Source: Alphaproteobacteria bacterium (lineage in GTDB: Bacteria > Pseudomonadota > Alphaproteobacteria > Rhizobiales > Beijerinckiaceae). Taken from it: 52,386 nucleotides of DNA. The notes beneath the pieces were generated by a model. It saw only the letters and a list, made by a program, of their open reading frames with translations, ran no database searches and was not told the DNA's origin. This document shows positions 35,089 through 45,469 of this stretch, piece by piece. Numbering within the stretch: the stretch's first letter is position 1; every line of letters starts with the position of its first letter. The stretch covers positions 1 through 52,386 of the forward strand of contig JAJPHH010000152.1 of the NCBI GenBank assembly GCA_021325385.1, in the 5' to 3' direction. The translations under genes and the position numbers were made by a program.

Positions 35089-35159
35089 GGCGAGCGGTCC
35101 GGTAAATTGGTCAATTCCCACCGGCGGTCCTTGAAACCGCCAAGGCGAGGAGAGTTTTG

Positions 35160-36628
<1,469 letters not shown>

Positions 36629-36629
<1 letters not shown>

Positions 36630-36892
36630 TGGTCAGAACCGTTCAGGTCACGCTTCCGGAAGAGCTGGACGCAGAGGTTGCTGCTGCTGTCGACGCCGGC
36701 GAGTATGCTTCTGCTGGCGACGCCATCGCCGCCGCCGTCGCCGCATGGAGCGCCGGCCGGCGTCTCGATGATTCTCTCGACGCCGCGGAGTTGCGGCGCC
36801 TCTGGCGTGAAGGCGTCGAGAGCGGCCCAGGCAGAAGCATGTCCATCGACGACATTAAGCAAGAGGCGCGGCGCGGCTTCGTGCGCGAATAA
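36629..36892 (+). CDS. parD: ParD/CopG-type antitoxin
   Basis: 87 residues. A ribbon-helix-helix front (VRTVQVTLPEELDAEV, then DAGEYASAGDAIAAAVAAWS) is typical of ParD antitoxins; the C-terminal half (SLDAAELRRLWREGVESGPG, SIDDIKQEA) would wrap the toxin. The ATG overlaps the sufB stop by one base, and the toxin starts 5 bases after its stop. It should neutralise ParE and repress transcription of the pair. Its embedding between sufB and sufC is unusual. Confidence 0.88.
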
Positions 36893-36897
36893 TTTTT

Positions 36898-37182
36898 GTG
36901 CGCGCGCTCCGTACTCGTCAGGCTGAGCAAGACCTCATCGAGATATGGCGGCATATAGCGAAGGATGACCCGAAGGCTGCGGATCGAGTCCTCGATGAAT
37001 TGGAGAGAAAGACCAAGTTGCTGTCGTGGTATCCCGAGATTGGGCGCAAACGCTCCGATATTGCTCCCGATCTTCGATACCTTCCTTCCGGAAGCTATTT
37101 GATCCTTTATCGAGTTGCCGAGGCTCACGTTGAAATCGTCAGGTACGTTCACGGCCGAAGAGATCTTCGTCAGGTGATTTGA
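36898..37182 (+). CDS. parE: ParE/RelE-superfamily toxin
   Basis: 94 residues, start GTG. It matches ParE: RQAEQDLIEIWRHIAKDDP, YPEIGRKRSDIAP, and the C-terminal YLILYRVAEAHVEIVRYVHG with RRDL. ParE toxins typically poison DNA gyrase. The frame is intact. Base composition is clearly lower in GC than sufB or sufC, a sign of recent acquisition. No good ribosome site precedes the GTG, so it probably depends on translation of the antitoxin. SufC starts 19 bases downstream. Confidence 0.88.
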   Translation: MRALRTRQAEQDLIEIWRHIAKDDPKAADRVLDELERKTKLLSWYPEIGRKRSDIAPDLRYLPSGSYLILYRVAEAHVEIVRYVHGRRDLRQVI

Positions 37183-37201
37183 AAGATTACGAGAGAAGAG
37201 A

Positions 37202-37951
37202 ATGCTTGAAGTCAAAAACCTTCGCGTCGAAATCCACGGCAGGCCGATCCTCGACGGTCTCGATCTGACCGTGAAAGCCGGCGAGGTCGCCGCGATCATG
37301 GGACCGAACGGCTCCGGCAAGTCGACGCTGTCCTATGTCATCGCCGGCAAGGAGGATTACGAAGTCACCGGCGGCGAAATCCTGCTCGACGGCGAGAACA
37401 TTCTCGAACTCTCGCCGGACGAGCGCGCGGCCAAGGGCCTGTTCCTCGCCTTCCAGTATCCGATCGAGATACCCGGCGTCGCCACGATGACCTTCCTGAA
37501 ATCGGCGCTGACCGCGCTGGCGCGCCAACGCGGCGAGAAGGAGCCGACCACGGCCGATTTCATGCGCCGGGTGCGCGCGGCCGCCGAGCGGTTGAAGATC
37601 GATCAGGACATGCTGAAGCGGCCGCTCAATGTCGGCTTTTCGGGCGGCGAGAAGAAGCGGATGGAAATCTTGCAGATGGCGCTGCTCGAGCCGCGCCTCG
37701 CGATCATGGACGAGACCGATTCGGGCCTCGACATCGACGCGCTGCGCGTGGTCGCCGAGGGGGTGAACGCCTTGCGCGATCCCAAGCGCGCGTTCCTCGT
37801 CATCACGCACTATCAGCGCCTGCTCAATCACATCAAGCCGGACACGGTGCATGTCATGGCGCGCGGCAAGATCGTCCGCAGCGGCGGGCCGGATCTGGCG
37901 CTCGAACTGGAGCGCAACGGCTACCGCGACTACGCCGAAGCGGCGGCGTGA
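37202..37951 (+). CDS. sufC: Fe-S assembly ATPase SufC
   Basis: 249 residues. ABC-type ATPase that drives the SufBCD scaffold; cytoplasmic, not a transporter. Walker A GPNGSGKST, signature VGFSGGEKKRMEILQ and Walker B LAIMDETDSGLDIDAL are complete. The ATG has a GAGAGAAGAG leader just after parE. The normal sufB-sufC adjacency is broken by the toxin-antitoxin genes. SufD follows after 7 bases. Confidence 0.95.
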   Translation: MLEVKNLRVEIHGRPILDGLDLTVKAGEVAAIMGPNGSGKSTLSYVIAGKEDYEVTGGEILLDGENILELSPDERAAKGLFLAFQYPIEIPGVATMTFLKSALTALARQRGEKEPTTADFMRRVRAAAERLKIDQDMLKRPLNVGFSGGEKKRMEILQMALLEPRLAIMDETDSGLDIDALRVVAEGVNALRDPKRAFLVITHYQRLLNHIKPDTVHVMARGKIVRSGGPDLALELERNGYRDYAEAAA

Positions 37952-37958
37952 GGCGATC

Positions 37959-39260
37959 ATGACCGCTCACCCGCTCGCCGCCGCCCGCACCCCCGCGGAA
38001 AGCGCGCTCGCCGAGCAGTTCTCCGCCGGGCAGGGCGCTTTGCCGCTGCCCGAACGCGAAGCGGCCTTCCGCGCATTCTCGGCCAAAGGTCTCCCGACCC
38101 GGCGCGACGAGGCCTGGCACTACACGGATTTGCGCCAGCGGCTGACCAAGATCGCGCCGCCCGCCGACGCGCCTGACGACGCTGCGGTCCGGAAGGCGCG
38201 GGCCCGGGTCTCTTCGCTGGTCGCCGACGTGACGCATTTCGTCATTCTCGACGGCCGTCTCGTCGCCAATCTGGGTTCGCCGCCGTCGGAAGGCGTCAGC
38301 ATCGTCTCGCTTGGCGAGGACGCGCGGGCTGGGCGGGCCGCTGCGCCCGATCTCGGCGCCAATGTCGACGCGGTTCTGGCGCTGAACGGCGCGCTGGCGC
38401 AGGGCGGCGCGGTCATCCGGATCGCCCCGCATGCGAAGCTTTCTGCGCCGATCGAAATCCGCCATTGGGGGAGCGAGCGCGATGCGCGTTCGATCGCTTC
38501 GCGCGTGGCGGTCGAAATCGGCGCCGGCGCCAAGGCGACGATCGTCGAATATTTCGAGGGAAAAGCGGGCGACCAGCGCAACGCGGCGACGATTCTCGAC
38601 ATCGGCGCCGACGCGAAGGTCGAGCATGTCGCCGTCGTTGAAGGCGAGGCGGCGCTGCATCTCGAAAGCTTGGTCGCGAAGCTGAGCCAAGGCGCTTCGC
38701 TCTCCGCCTTCGGCTTCATCTCGGGCGGCGAACTCGTCCGCCGGCAGATTTTCGCAACGCTCGTCGGCGAGAACGCCAAGCTCGCGCTGAACGGCCTGTC
38801 GCTGCTCGGCGGGCGGCGCCACGCCGATACGACCTTGCTCGTCGATCATGTCGCGCCGCATGGCGAGAGCCGCGAATTCTTCAAGCATGTCGTCGCCGAC
38901 GAGGCGACCGGCGTCTATCAGGGCAAAGTCGTCGTCGAGCCCGGCGCGCAGAAGACCGACGGCGGCATGAAGAGCCAGGCGATTTTGCTGTCGCCCGCGG
39001 CGGTGATGAACAACAAGCCCGAACTCGAAATCTTCGCCGACGACGTTGTTTGCGGCCATGGCGCGACGGTCGGCGCGCTTGACCGGGAGCAATTGTTCTA
39101 TCTGCGCGCGCGCGGCATTCCTGAAGCCGAAGCCGAAGCGATGCTGCTCGAAGCTTTCGGCTTCGAGGCGATCGAGCGCGTCGGCGATGAAGCGATGCGT
39201 GAAATTTTGCGCGGCAAGGCCCGGAAATGGCTCGCCGACCGCGCCGAGGCAAAGCCATGA
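37959..39260 (+). CDS. sufD: Fe-S assembly protein SufD
   Basis: 433 residues. Partner of SufB in the SufBC2D scaffold. The front PTRRDEAWHYTDLRQRL and the C-terminal beta-helix with QILLSPAAVMNNKPELE-like sequence and CGHGATVGALDREQLFYLRA are family typical. ATG 37959 is 7 bases after sufC. Its stop overlaps the sufS start (ATGA). Confidence 0.93.
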   Translation: MTAHPLAAARTPAESALAEQFSAGQGALPLPEREAAFRAFSAKGLPTRRDEAWHYTDLRQRLTKIAPPADAPDDAAVRKARARVSSLVADVTHFVILDGRLVANLGSPPSEGVSIVSLGEDARAGRAAAPDLGANVDAVLALNGALAQGGAVIRIAPHAKLSAPIEIRHWGSERDARSIASRVAVEIGAGAKATIVEYFEGKAGDQRNAATILDIGADAKVEHVAVVEGEAALHLESLVAKLSQGASLSAFGFISGGELVRRQIFATLVGENAKLALNGLSLLGGRRHADTTLLVDHVAPHGESREFFKHVVADEATGVYQGKVVVEPGAQKTDGGMKSQAILLSPAAVMNNKPELEIFADDVVCGHGATVGALDREQLFYLRARGIPEAEAEAMLLEAFGFEAIERVGDEAMREILRGKARKWLADRAEAKP

Positions 39261-40501
39261 GCATCGCGCAAAAGATCGCCGCGCCATACGACGTCGACGC
39301 CCTACGGGCGGACTTCCCGATCCTCGCCGAGCGCCCCTATGGCAAGCCGCTCGCCTATCTCGACAACGCCGCCTCGGCGCAAAAGCCGCGGCAGGTCCTC
39401 GATCGCCTGCGCTACGCCTACGAGCATGAATATTCCAACGTCCATCGTGGCTTGCATTATCTCGCCAACGCCGCGACCGAGGGCTACGAGGCGGCGCGCG
39501 AGACCGTGCGGCGCTTCTTGAACGCCGCCTCGCACGAGGAAATTGTCTTCACCCGCAACGCCACCGAGGCGATCAACCTCGTCGCCGCTTCGTTCGGACT
39601 CGATCACATCAAAGCGGGCGACGAAATCGCGCTCTCGGTCATGGAGCACCATTCCAATATCGTGCCCTGGCATTTCCATCGCGAGCGCAAGGGCGCGGCG
39701 CTGAAATGGATCGAGATCGGAGACGACGGCTCGTTCTCGCTCGAGAATTTCGAGCGCGCGCTCACCGAACGCACGAAAATCGTCGCCATCACCCATATGT
39801 CGAACGTGCTCGGCACGGTCACGCCGATCAAGGAGATCGTCCGCATCGCCCATGAGCGAGGGATTCCGGTGCTGGTCGACGGCTCGCAGGGCGCGGTGCA
39901 TCTCGATGTCGACGTGCGCGATCTCGACGTCGATTTCTATGTCTTTACAGGCCACAAGGTCTATGGCCCGACCGGGATCGGCGTCCTCTACGGCAAGCGC
40001 GAATGGCTGGAGAAGCTGCCGCCTTTCAATGGCGGCGGCGAGATGATCGGCGAAGTCGCGCGCGATCTCGTCACCTATAACGAGCCGCCGCATCGCTTCG
40101 AGGCGGGCACGCCGCCGATCGTGCAGGCGATCGGGCTCGGGGCCGCGCTCGACTATGTCGAGGCCGTCGGCCGCGCCCGAATCAGGGCGCATGAGGACGA
40201 GTTGCGCGCCTATGCGCATGAGCGCCTCGGCGCAATCAATTCGCTGAGGATCATCGGCCACGCCAAGGGCAAGGGGCCGATCGTCTCCTTCGTCATGGAG
40301 GGCGCGCACGCCCATGACGTCGCCACGATCATCGACCGTTACGGCGTTGCGGTCAGGGCCGGCACGCATTGCGCCATGCCGCTGCTCGCCCGCTTCGGCG
40401 TGACCTCGACTTGCCGCGCCTCGTTCGGCCTTTACAATACCCGGGCGGAGGTCGACGCGCTGGCGGAGGCGCTCGAGCACGCGCGGCGGCTATTCGCTTA
40501 A
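39257..40501 (+). CDS. sufS: Cysteine desulfurase SufS
   Basis: 414 residues. Group II desulfurase that supplies sulfur to the Suf scaffold. It has VYLDNAAS-type start (AYLDNAASAQKP), the PLP lysine in FTGHKVYGPTGIG, and the active cysteine in AGTHCAMPLLARFG. The ATG overlaps the sufD stop. A SufE sulfur-acceptor partner is not seen in the window. This is the second desulfurase of the operon. Confidence 0.94.
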   Translation: MSIAQKIAAPYDVDALRADFPILAERPYGKPLAYLDNAASAQKPRQVLDRLRYAYEHEYSNVHRGLHYLANAATEGYEAARETVRRFLNAASHEEIVFTRNATEAINLVAASFGLDHIKAGDEIALSVMEHHSNIVPWHFHRERKGAALKWIEIGDDGSFSLENFERALTERTKIVAITHMSNVLGTVTPIKEIVRIAHERGIPVLVDGSQGAVHLDVDVRDLDVDFYVFTGHKVYGPTGIGVLYGKREWLEKLPPFNGGGEMIGEVARDLVTYNEPPHRFEAGTPPIVQAIGLGAALDYVEAVGRARIRAHEDELRAYAHERLGAINSLRIIGHAKGKGPIVSFVMEGAHAHDVATIIDRYGVAVRAGTHCAMPLLARFGVTSTCRASFGLYNTRAEVDALAEALEHARRLFA

Positions 40502-40512
40502 GGAGTTCTGTC

Positions 40513-40896
40513 GTGAACGACAGCGCGGCTATGGAAGCCCAAGCCAACAAGCCGGCGATCGAGACCGCCTCGTCGATTGCGCCGGAGGAGCTGCGGCGCC
40601 TGACCGACGACATCGTCGCCGCCCTCAAGACGGTTTACGATCCTGAAATTCCCGCCGATATCTACGAGCTTGGGCTGGTCTATTCGATCGATATCGACGA
40701 TGACCGCTTCGTGACAATCGACATGACCCTGACCGCCCCCGCTTGCCCGGTCGCCGGCGAAATGCCGGGTTGGGTCGAAAATGCAGTTGGCGCTGTGAAC
40801 GGCGTCTCCGGCGTCAAGGTCAATATGGTCTTCGATCCGCCCTGGGATCAAAGCCGGATGTCGGACGAGGCGCGGGTCGCGCTGGACATGTGGTGA
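40513..40896 (+). CDS. SUF system protein SufT/DUF59 (MIP18-like)
   Basis: 127 residues. A DUF59/MIP18 protein that helps mature Fe-S targets. Family motifs are LKTVYDPEIPADIYELGLVY and TLTAPACPVAGEMP with the conserved cysteine, and FDPPWDQSRMSDEAR. GTG start 40513 with AGGAG upstream; an ATG six codons later is an alternative. It ends the operon as seen here; sufA does not follow. Confidence 0.88.
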   Translation: MNDSAAMEAQANKPAIETASSIAPEELRRLTDDIVAALKTVYDPEIPADIYELGLVYSIDIDDDRFVTIDMTLTAPACPVAGEMPGWVENAVGAVNGVSGVKVNMVFDPPWDQSRMSDEARVALDMW

Positions 40897-40915
40897 GTTC
40901 GCGGGACTGACAGGC

Positions 40916-41272
40916 CTACAGGCGGACGCCGTCCTCGGCGGGGAACGGATTCTCGAACGACCGCAGATCGCGGAAATGCCGCTGCTTGTCGACAATGGCG
41001 ACAGCGACGAGGATCAGGATCAGCACGATCCAGAGCGAACCGCCTGACCGCCGCGCGATAATGCGGCCGTCCGGCCCGACGATCTGGGGCTCGATCCGGG
41101 TGTAATTCGCCGCGGTAAAGCCGGAGAAGGACCAGATCAGCGCGATCAGCCAGCCGAGCAGCGTCCAACCCAGGAACAGGTTGAGCACGAAGATGGCCAG
41201 GGTCGACAAATGGCCGCGGGCCAGGGCGATGACGGTCGGCAGAAAATAGAGCAAGGTCGCGACGATCAACAT
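40916..41272 (-). CDS. Superinfection-immunity-like membrane protein
   Basis: 118 residues. Three membrane helices are likely: residues 1-18, 27-50 (FVLNLFLGWTLLGWLIALIW) and ~80-95. The N-terminal half matches the T4 Imm-type superinfection immunity family, which is common in bacterial chromosomes without a proven role. The C-terminus is polar (RHFRDLRSFENPF). ATG 41272 with AGGGCTC upstream. It converges with the suf operon: the genes end 20 bases apart. Confidence 0.75.
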   Translation of the reverse strand: MLIVATLLYFLPTVIALARGHLSTLAIFVLNLFLGWTLLGWLIALIWSFSGFTAANYTRIEPQIVGPDGRIIARRSGGSLWIVLILILVAVAIVDKQRHFRDLRSFENPFPAEDGVRL

Positions 41273-41393
41273 CGGAAGAGCCCTGAAATCCGATCCGCTT
41301 AACCTATCGGAAGCCGCGCCGTTTTCCCAGCCCGCCGCGAGCTTCGATGCGCCGCCCGCCTTTTGGCGCGATATGCCGTGGCGCCCGCCGACG

Positions 41394-41622
41394 CTAATCC
41401 TCGCCAAGAGCCTCGATCGAACGCGCCTCGTTGCTGACGACGCCGTCGCCTGACGACAAAAGCGCCAACGTGAGCGCAATGGCCTGAAGTTGGGCCAATT
41501 GTGGCGCGGCCAGCCGGCGATTGCTTCATGACCAGGCCATTTGCATGAACTCGGCGCGCGTCCCGGCGGCATGCGCGACTTTTGCGCATGCCGCCAGCGG
41601 GCCGACCAGCGATTGGACGCTG
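41394..41622 (-). other. Possible decayed gene with one in-frame stop
   Basis: Between xth and the immunity-like gene, one minus-strand frame reads VQSLVGPLAACAKVAHAAG, TRAEFMQMAWS, a TGA at 41526-41528, then NRRLAAPQLAQLQAIALTLA and LLSSGDGVVSNEARSIEALG before TAG at 41394. The composition looks coding, but there is no start or ribosome site. No family recognised. Low confidence. Confidence 0.25.
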
Positions 41623-42417
41623 TCACAGATCGAGATCGATGCGGATCGGCGTATGGTCGGAGGCTTTATCGCGGCCGCGCATTTCCTTGTCGATCGCGAC
41701 GCTCGCCAGCCGATCGGCGGCTTGCGGCGACAGCAGCAAATGATCGATGCGGATGCCGTTGTTCCTCTGCCAGCCGAAGGTCTTGAAATCCCAAAACGTA
41801 TAGAGCCCGCCGGAATCGGTGGTCGCGCGCAAGGCGTCGGTCAAGCCGAGATTCAAGAGTTCTCGGAACTTGGCACGCGTCTGCGGTAAGAACAAAGCGT
41901 CGTCGAGCCACTGCTCGGGCTTGGCGGCGTCGCGCGGCTCGGGGATCACATTATAATCGCCGGCCAGGATCAGCGGCTCCTCCAACGCAAGCAGGCGTCT
42001 GGCATGGGCGATCAGGCGATCCATGAAGGCGAGCTTATAGGGGTATTTTTCGCTGCCCGCCGGATTGCCGTTGGGCAGATAGATCGAGGCGAGGCGGACC
42101 GCGCCTTTGTCCGTCGACAATTCGGCTTCGATGTAGCGGGCCTGCTCGTCGTTCGGATCGCCGGGCAGACCGGGCTTGGTCTCGAACGGGCGCTTGGCCA
42201 GGATGGCGACGCCGTTAAAGCCTTTCTGGCCATGGCTGGCGACATTGTAGCCGAGATCCTCGATCTCGAGCCGCGGAAAGGCGTCGTCGAGGCATTTGGT
42301 TTCCTGCAGGCAAACCGCGTCGGGCTTCGCCTCTTTGAGGTAATCGAGGAGGTGGCTCAGCCTTTGGCGGATCGAATTGACGTTCCAAGTCGCAATGCGC
42401 AGCAAAGACCCCTCCAA
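41623..42417 (-). CDS. xth: Exodeoxyribonuclease III
   Basis: 264 residues. Mg-dependent AP endonuclease and 3'-5' exonuclease of base-excision repair. Motifs: RIATWNVNSIRQRL, CLQETKCLDDAFP with the metal Glu, LAGDYNVIPEPRD with Asp/Asn, RIDHLLLS and SDHTPIRIDLDL with the catalytic His. The start is uncertain: TTG at 42417, or TTG at 42405, which gives the usual short front but stands too near the GGAGGGG. Monocistronic by appearance; a REP-like palindrome lies upstream. Confidence 0.93.
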   Translation of the reverse strand: MEGSLLRIATWNVNSIRQRLSHLLDYLKEAKPDAVCLQETKCLDDAFPRLEIEDLGYNVASHGQKGFNGVAILAKRPFETKPGLPGDPNDEQARYIEAELSTDKGAVRLASIYLPNGNPAGSEKYPYKLAFMDRLIAHARRLLALEEPLILAGDYNVIPEPRDAAKPEQWLDDALFLPQTRAKFRELLNLGLTDALRATTDSGGLYTFWDFKTFGWQRNNGIRIDHLLLSPQAADRLASVAIDKEMRGRDKASDHTPIRIDLDL

Positions 42418-42432
42418 CCGCTCCGTCTTTCT

Positions 42433-42511
42433 GTCATTCCCGCGGAAAGCGGGAATCCAGCTGAGTCGCCCGCCGCGCCGCCGTTCTTTGATCCCGCTCA
42501 GCGAGAATGAC
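42433..42511. repeat. REP-like palindromic element
   Basis: GTCATTCCCGC at 42433 faces GCGAGAATGAC at 42501-42511. Inside, ATTCCCGC-GGAAA-GCGGGAAT (42436-42456) forms a perfect hairpin. It matches the common GTCATTCCCGC type of dispersed repeat. Confidence 0.75.
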
Positions 42512-42553
42512 GCATCCCCCCTTCATCGCATGCCGCGGGCCGAAACGGGAGCC

Positions 42554-43426
42554 TCACGCCCAGCGCCGATGCGCCCACATCCACTGTTCCGGCGCCTCGC
42601 GAATGAAGCGCTCGCAGGTCGCCTGGAGGGCGGCGGTCGTCGCCAGGACGTCGGCGTCGCGGTCTCCGGTACGGCGCAGCGGCACCTGCTCGACCCGGAT
42701 CGAAAAGCGGGCGCCTTTTTGGCGTTTCACCCTCGCGACGAAGAGCGGCAGATCGTGCGTCTCGGCGATCAGCGCCGGGAAGGAAGGCGAGGGCGCCGGC
42801 CGGCCGAAGAACGGAACCACGGCGCCGCGGCCTTCGCGCTGGTCGGCGAGAAAGGCGGCGCAACCGCCGCTCTTGGCGTAGCGCATCAATTGCACGGCGG
42901 CGCGCGAGGACTTGGCGAACAGGCCGCCGGGATAAAGCGGAGCGCGAATGCGCCGGACGTAATCGTCGACGCGCGGATTGGAGATTTGCCGGTAGATTCC
43001 GGCCGGCTTGTAGCCGCAGCGCAAAACAGCGACCACCACGATTTCCCAATTGCCCATATGCAGGCCGCAGACGACGGCGTTCGGGGAGGCGGCGCGAAGC
43101 GCCGCCAAATCCGGCGTCGGCTCGAGAGCGAGCCGGCTCTCGGCGGCGACCTCGTCGAGATGGAAGAATTCCGCGAAGGCGCGGCCGAGATTGTCCCACA
43201 TGGCGCGGGCGATCCGTTCCCGTTCCGCCAGGCTCTTCTCGGGAAAGGCGACCGCGAGATTGTCGAGCGCGCGTTTGTGTCGCCCAAGCAGCGGGGCGAT
43301 CAAACGCCAGGAGGCGCCTGACAGGCTCGAAGCGATTTCGACCGGCAGGCTTCCGAAAAATGCCGCAAGGAGGCGAAAGGCTGCATAATCAAGAGCATCG
43401 CGCAGGCGTTTAATAAATTTGTGCAA
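42554..43426 (-). CDS. Lipid A biosynthesis acyltransferase (LpxL/HtrB family)
   Basis: 290 residues. Inner-membrane transferase that adds a secondary acyl chain to Kdo-lipid A. The N-terminus is an amphipathic/hydrophobic segment (LLAAFFGSLPVEIASSL). The HX4E/D catalytic motif is present as LHMGNWE. Further family segments are AFLADQREGRGAVVPFFG and the C-terminal EQWMWAHRRW. The start TTG at 43426 is uncertain; GAGGGG lies about 11 bases upstream. Whether it adds a primary laurate or another chain cannot be told. Confidence 0.88.
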   Translation of the reverse strand: MHKFIKRLRDALDYAAFRLLAAFFGSLPVEIASSLSGASWRLIAPLLGRHKRALDNLAVAFPEKSLAERERIARAMWDNLGRAFAEFFHLDEVAAESRLALEPTPDLAALRAASPNAVVCGLHMGNWEIVVVAVLRCGYKPAGIYRQISNPRVDDYVRRIRAPLYPGGLFAKSSRAAVQLMRYAKSGGCAAFLADQREGRGAVVPFFGRPAPSPSFPALIAETHDLPLFVARVKRQKGARFSIRVEQVPLRRTGDRDADVLATTAALQATCERFIREAPEQWMWAHRRWA

Positions 43427-43537
43427 CCGTTTCGCGTCCCCTCGGCCGAAGCGCCCTGGCGGCCTGATTGCCGGGCTCGGGAAGCCTCGTCAAGGGCGCT
43501 TGCTTTCCCGGCGAGCGCGCCGGCCGCGCGCGGTCGG

Positions 43538-43678
43538 TCAAATCGACCAGAGCGCCCAAGCGACCCAGGCGAAAGCGGCCACGCCGAAGAACAGCGCTCC
43601 GACCAACGCGCCCCAGAGCAGGAGCGCGACGCCGTCGGACGGCGTCCGGCGTTTTTCCAAGGATAGGACGGGCGGCAT
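43538..43678 (-). CDS. Tiny single-span membrane protein
   Basis: 46 residues. A short Lys/Arg head (MPPVLSLEKRRTPSDG) is followed by one long hydrophobic helix (VALLLWGALVGALFFGVAAF, then AWVAWALWSI) to the end. The topology is that of a small bacterial inner-membrane protein. An AGGG motif lies 9 bases before the ATG. No homology is recognised. It lies between lpxL and the divergent cyclophilin gene. Confidence 0.4.
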   Translation of the reverse strand: MPPVLSLEKRRTPSDGVALLLWGALVGALFFGVAAFAWVAWALWSI

Positions 43679-43889
43679 TGGCGCAACCCTGTTTCAATCC
43701 GACGCAGAAGGCGTCGCCTTGAAGGCCATTGCGCAAAGCCCCCGCCAGCGGACCGCCATTTGCGAGCGCGCCGGCCGAACTTCCGAATTTGGTAAATTGC
43801 CCCGCGCTGCTCGAGGTTGCGCCGCCGCGCTCGCGTGCTACAAGCCGCCCGCCCTCGGGCGTTCCCGTTTCCCTTTTAAGAGGTCGATC

Positions 43890-44444
43890 ATGACACTGAG
43901 CCGTCGCGCCGCGCTCGCCTTGCCGCTCGCCGCGCTCCTCGCCGCCGGCGCGTTTTCGGCGAAGGCCGCGGACGACAACACCGTCATCCTGACCACCAAA
44001 TACGGCAAGGTCGTCATCGAACTCAGGCCGGACCTCGCGCCAAAGCACGTGGCTCAGATCAAAACGCTGGTGAAGCGCAAATTCTACGACGGCATCGTCT
44101 TCCACCGGGTCATTCCCGGCTTCATGGCCCAGACTGGCGACCCGACCGGCACCGGCGCGGGCGGCTCGGACCTGCCGAATATCCCGGCCGAGTTCACCGA
44201 GACGCCGTTCAAGCGCGGCACGGTCGGAATGGCCCGGGCGAGCGATCCCAATTCGGCGAATTCCCAATTCTTCATCTGTTTCGCCGACGCGCCGTTTCTT
44301 AACGGCAAGTATACGGTCTTCGGCGAGGTGACGTCCGGCATGGACGTGGTCGACAAGATCAAGAAGGGGACCGAGGCCAATAACGGCGCCGTTGCAGATC
44401 CTGACAAGATCATCACGATGCGGATGGCGAGCGACGCGAAATGA
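43890..44444 (+). CDS. Periplasmic peptidyl-prolyl cis-trans isomerase (cyclophilin)
   Basis: 184 residues. A signal peptide (SRRAALALPLAALLAAGAFS) ends at AKA. The cyclophilin core has [40 protein letters not shown] and TVFGEVTSGMDVV, including the catalytic Arg in FHRV and the Gln/Phe of the active site. It catalyses proline isomerisation during periplasmic folding. It is paired with a cytosolic paralog 366 bases downstream. Confidence 0.92.
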   Translation: MTLSRRAALALPLAALLAAGAFSAKAADDNTVILTTKYGKVVIELRPDLAPKHVAQIKTLVKRKFYDGIVFHRVIPGFMAQTGDPTGTGAGGSDLPNIPAEFTETPFKRGTVGMARASDPNSANSQFFICFADAPFLNGKYTVFGEVTSGMDVVDKIKKGTEANNGAVADPDKIITMRMASDAK

Positions 44445-44810
44445 GGCTCGCCGGGCTCGCGGCTTTCGGCGCGCTGGCAGGCCAGCTCGGGCGGGAACGG
44501 CGCCGAACGAGCCCCGCCAGGGCGAGGCGCCGCGGAGGCTCAGCGATGTCGCGCCAGCTCGGACAAACGCTTATTGGAGCCGCCGGCGATTGAAGGCGCC
44601 GGCGAGGTTACGGTAAGGTCAAGCTACAACAAAGGGGCGCGGTTATCGGCGCGCCGCGCATTCCTATTCGCGCGGCCGCCTGAGCAACGGCGCCGCTCGA
44701 GGCTCTGTAGCTCGGCGCCTTGGCCCGCCGCCGGCGACCCCAGCGCGGCGATCGCGGGGCGGATTTTCGCGATCCGCTTGATCATCGCCAATCGGAAAGG
44801 ATGAGGACAT
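44445..44810. other. Gap between the two cyclophilin genes
   Basis: 366 bases with no firm gene. An ATGA-coupled 50-codon frame (44441-44593) begins with a signal-like MRLAGLAAFGALAGQL but then becomes Arg-rich. No terminator or tRNA was found. Confidence 0.4.
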
Positions 44811-45266
44811 ATGAGCGAAGCAGGAAACACGCTGACCCTCGAGACGACGAAAGGTCCGGTGGTCATCGAAATGCGTCCCGACCTCGCGCCCGGCCATGTC
44901 GCGCATATCAAGCGGCTGGTCTCGGAAGGCTTCTATGACGGGATCGTCTTTCACCGGGTGATCGAGGGTTTCATGGCCCAAACCGGCTGTCCGAACGGCA
45001 CCGGAACGGGCCGGTCGCAATATCCGAACCTCAAGGCCGAGTTCAACGCCGAGCCGCATGTCCGCGGCACCGCGTCGATGGCCCGGGCCAATGATCCGGA
45101 TTCGGCCAATTCGCAATTCTTCATCTGCTTCGACGACGCCCGCTTCCTCGACCGCAAATACACGGTCTGGGGCAAAGTGGTCTCGGGCATGGAGAATGTC
45201 GACAAGATCAAGCGCGGCGAGCCGGTGAGGGACCCCGACAAGATCGTCAAGGCGAGCCTGAGCTGA
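44811..45266 (+). CDS. Cytosolic peptidyl-prolyl cis-trans isomerase (cyclophilin)
   Basis: 151 residues, no signal peptide. It is a close paralog of the upstream periplasmic enzyme: [39 protein letters not shown] and [19 protein letters not shown]. It assists folding in the cytoplasm. ATG with a GAGGAC ribosome site. A large palindromic repeat follows at once. Confidence 0.92.
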   Translation: MSEAGNTLTLETTKGPVVIEMRPDLAPGHVAHIKRLVSEGFYDGIVFHRVIEGFMAQTGCPNGTGTGRSQYPNLKAEFNAEPHVRGTASMARANDPDSANSQFFICFDDARFLDRKYTVWGKVVSGMENVDKIKRGEPVRDPDKIVKASLS

Positions 45267-45277
45267 GGGCGCGCGCT

Positions 45278-45441
45278 CCCCTTCTCCCCGCAAGGCGGGG
45301 AGAAGGTGGCCCGAAGGGCCGGATGAGGGGCTGCGCAGGACCGACAGGTACGCCCCCTCGAACCCTCATCATCAAGCTCGGCGCTGCCCCTCATCCGGCG
45401 GCTTCGCCGCCACCTTCTCCCCGTTTCACGGGGAGAAGGGG
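45278..45441. repeat. Paired palindromic elements between cyclophilin and queA
   Basis: Two ~55-base elements in opposite orientation (45278-45331 and 45386-45441). Each contains CCCCTTCTCCCCG-type arms and a CATCCGG hairpin. Together they can fold into one long cruciform. Similar CTCATCCGG/CTTCTCCCC repeats are dispersed in many proteobacteria. Confidence 0.75.
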
Positions 45442-45469
45442 TTTTCCGCCTTTCTTCGTACTTTCCCCG

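Noticed and set aside
41526-41528. The in-frame TGA as a selenocysteine codon
   Set aside because: No SECIS-like hairpin directly after it and no known selenoprotein family in the flanking residues.
44441-44593. A 50-codon frame coupled by ATGA to the periplasmic cyclophilin
   Set aside because: After a signal-like start it becomes Arg-rich and ends without a domain. Kept only as a remark.
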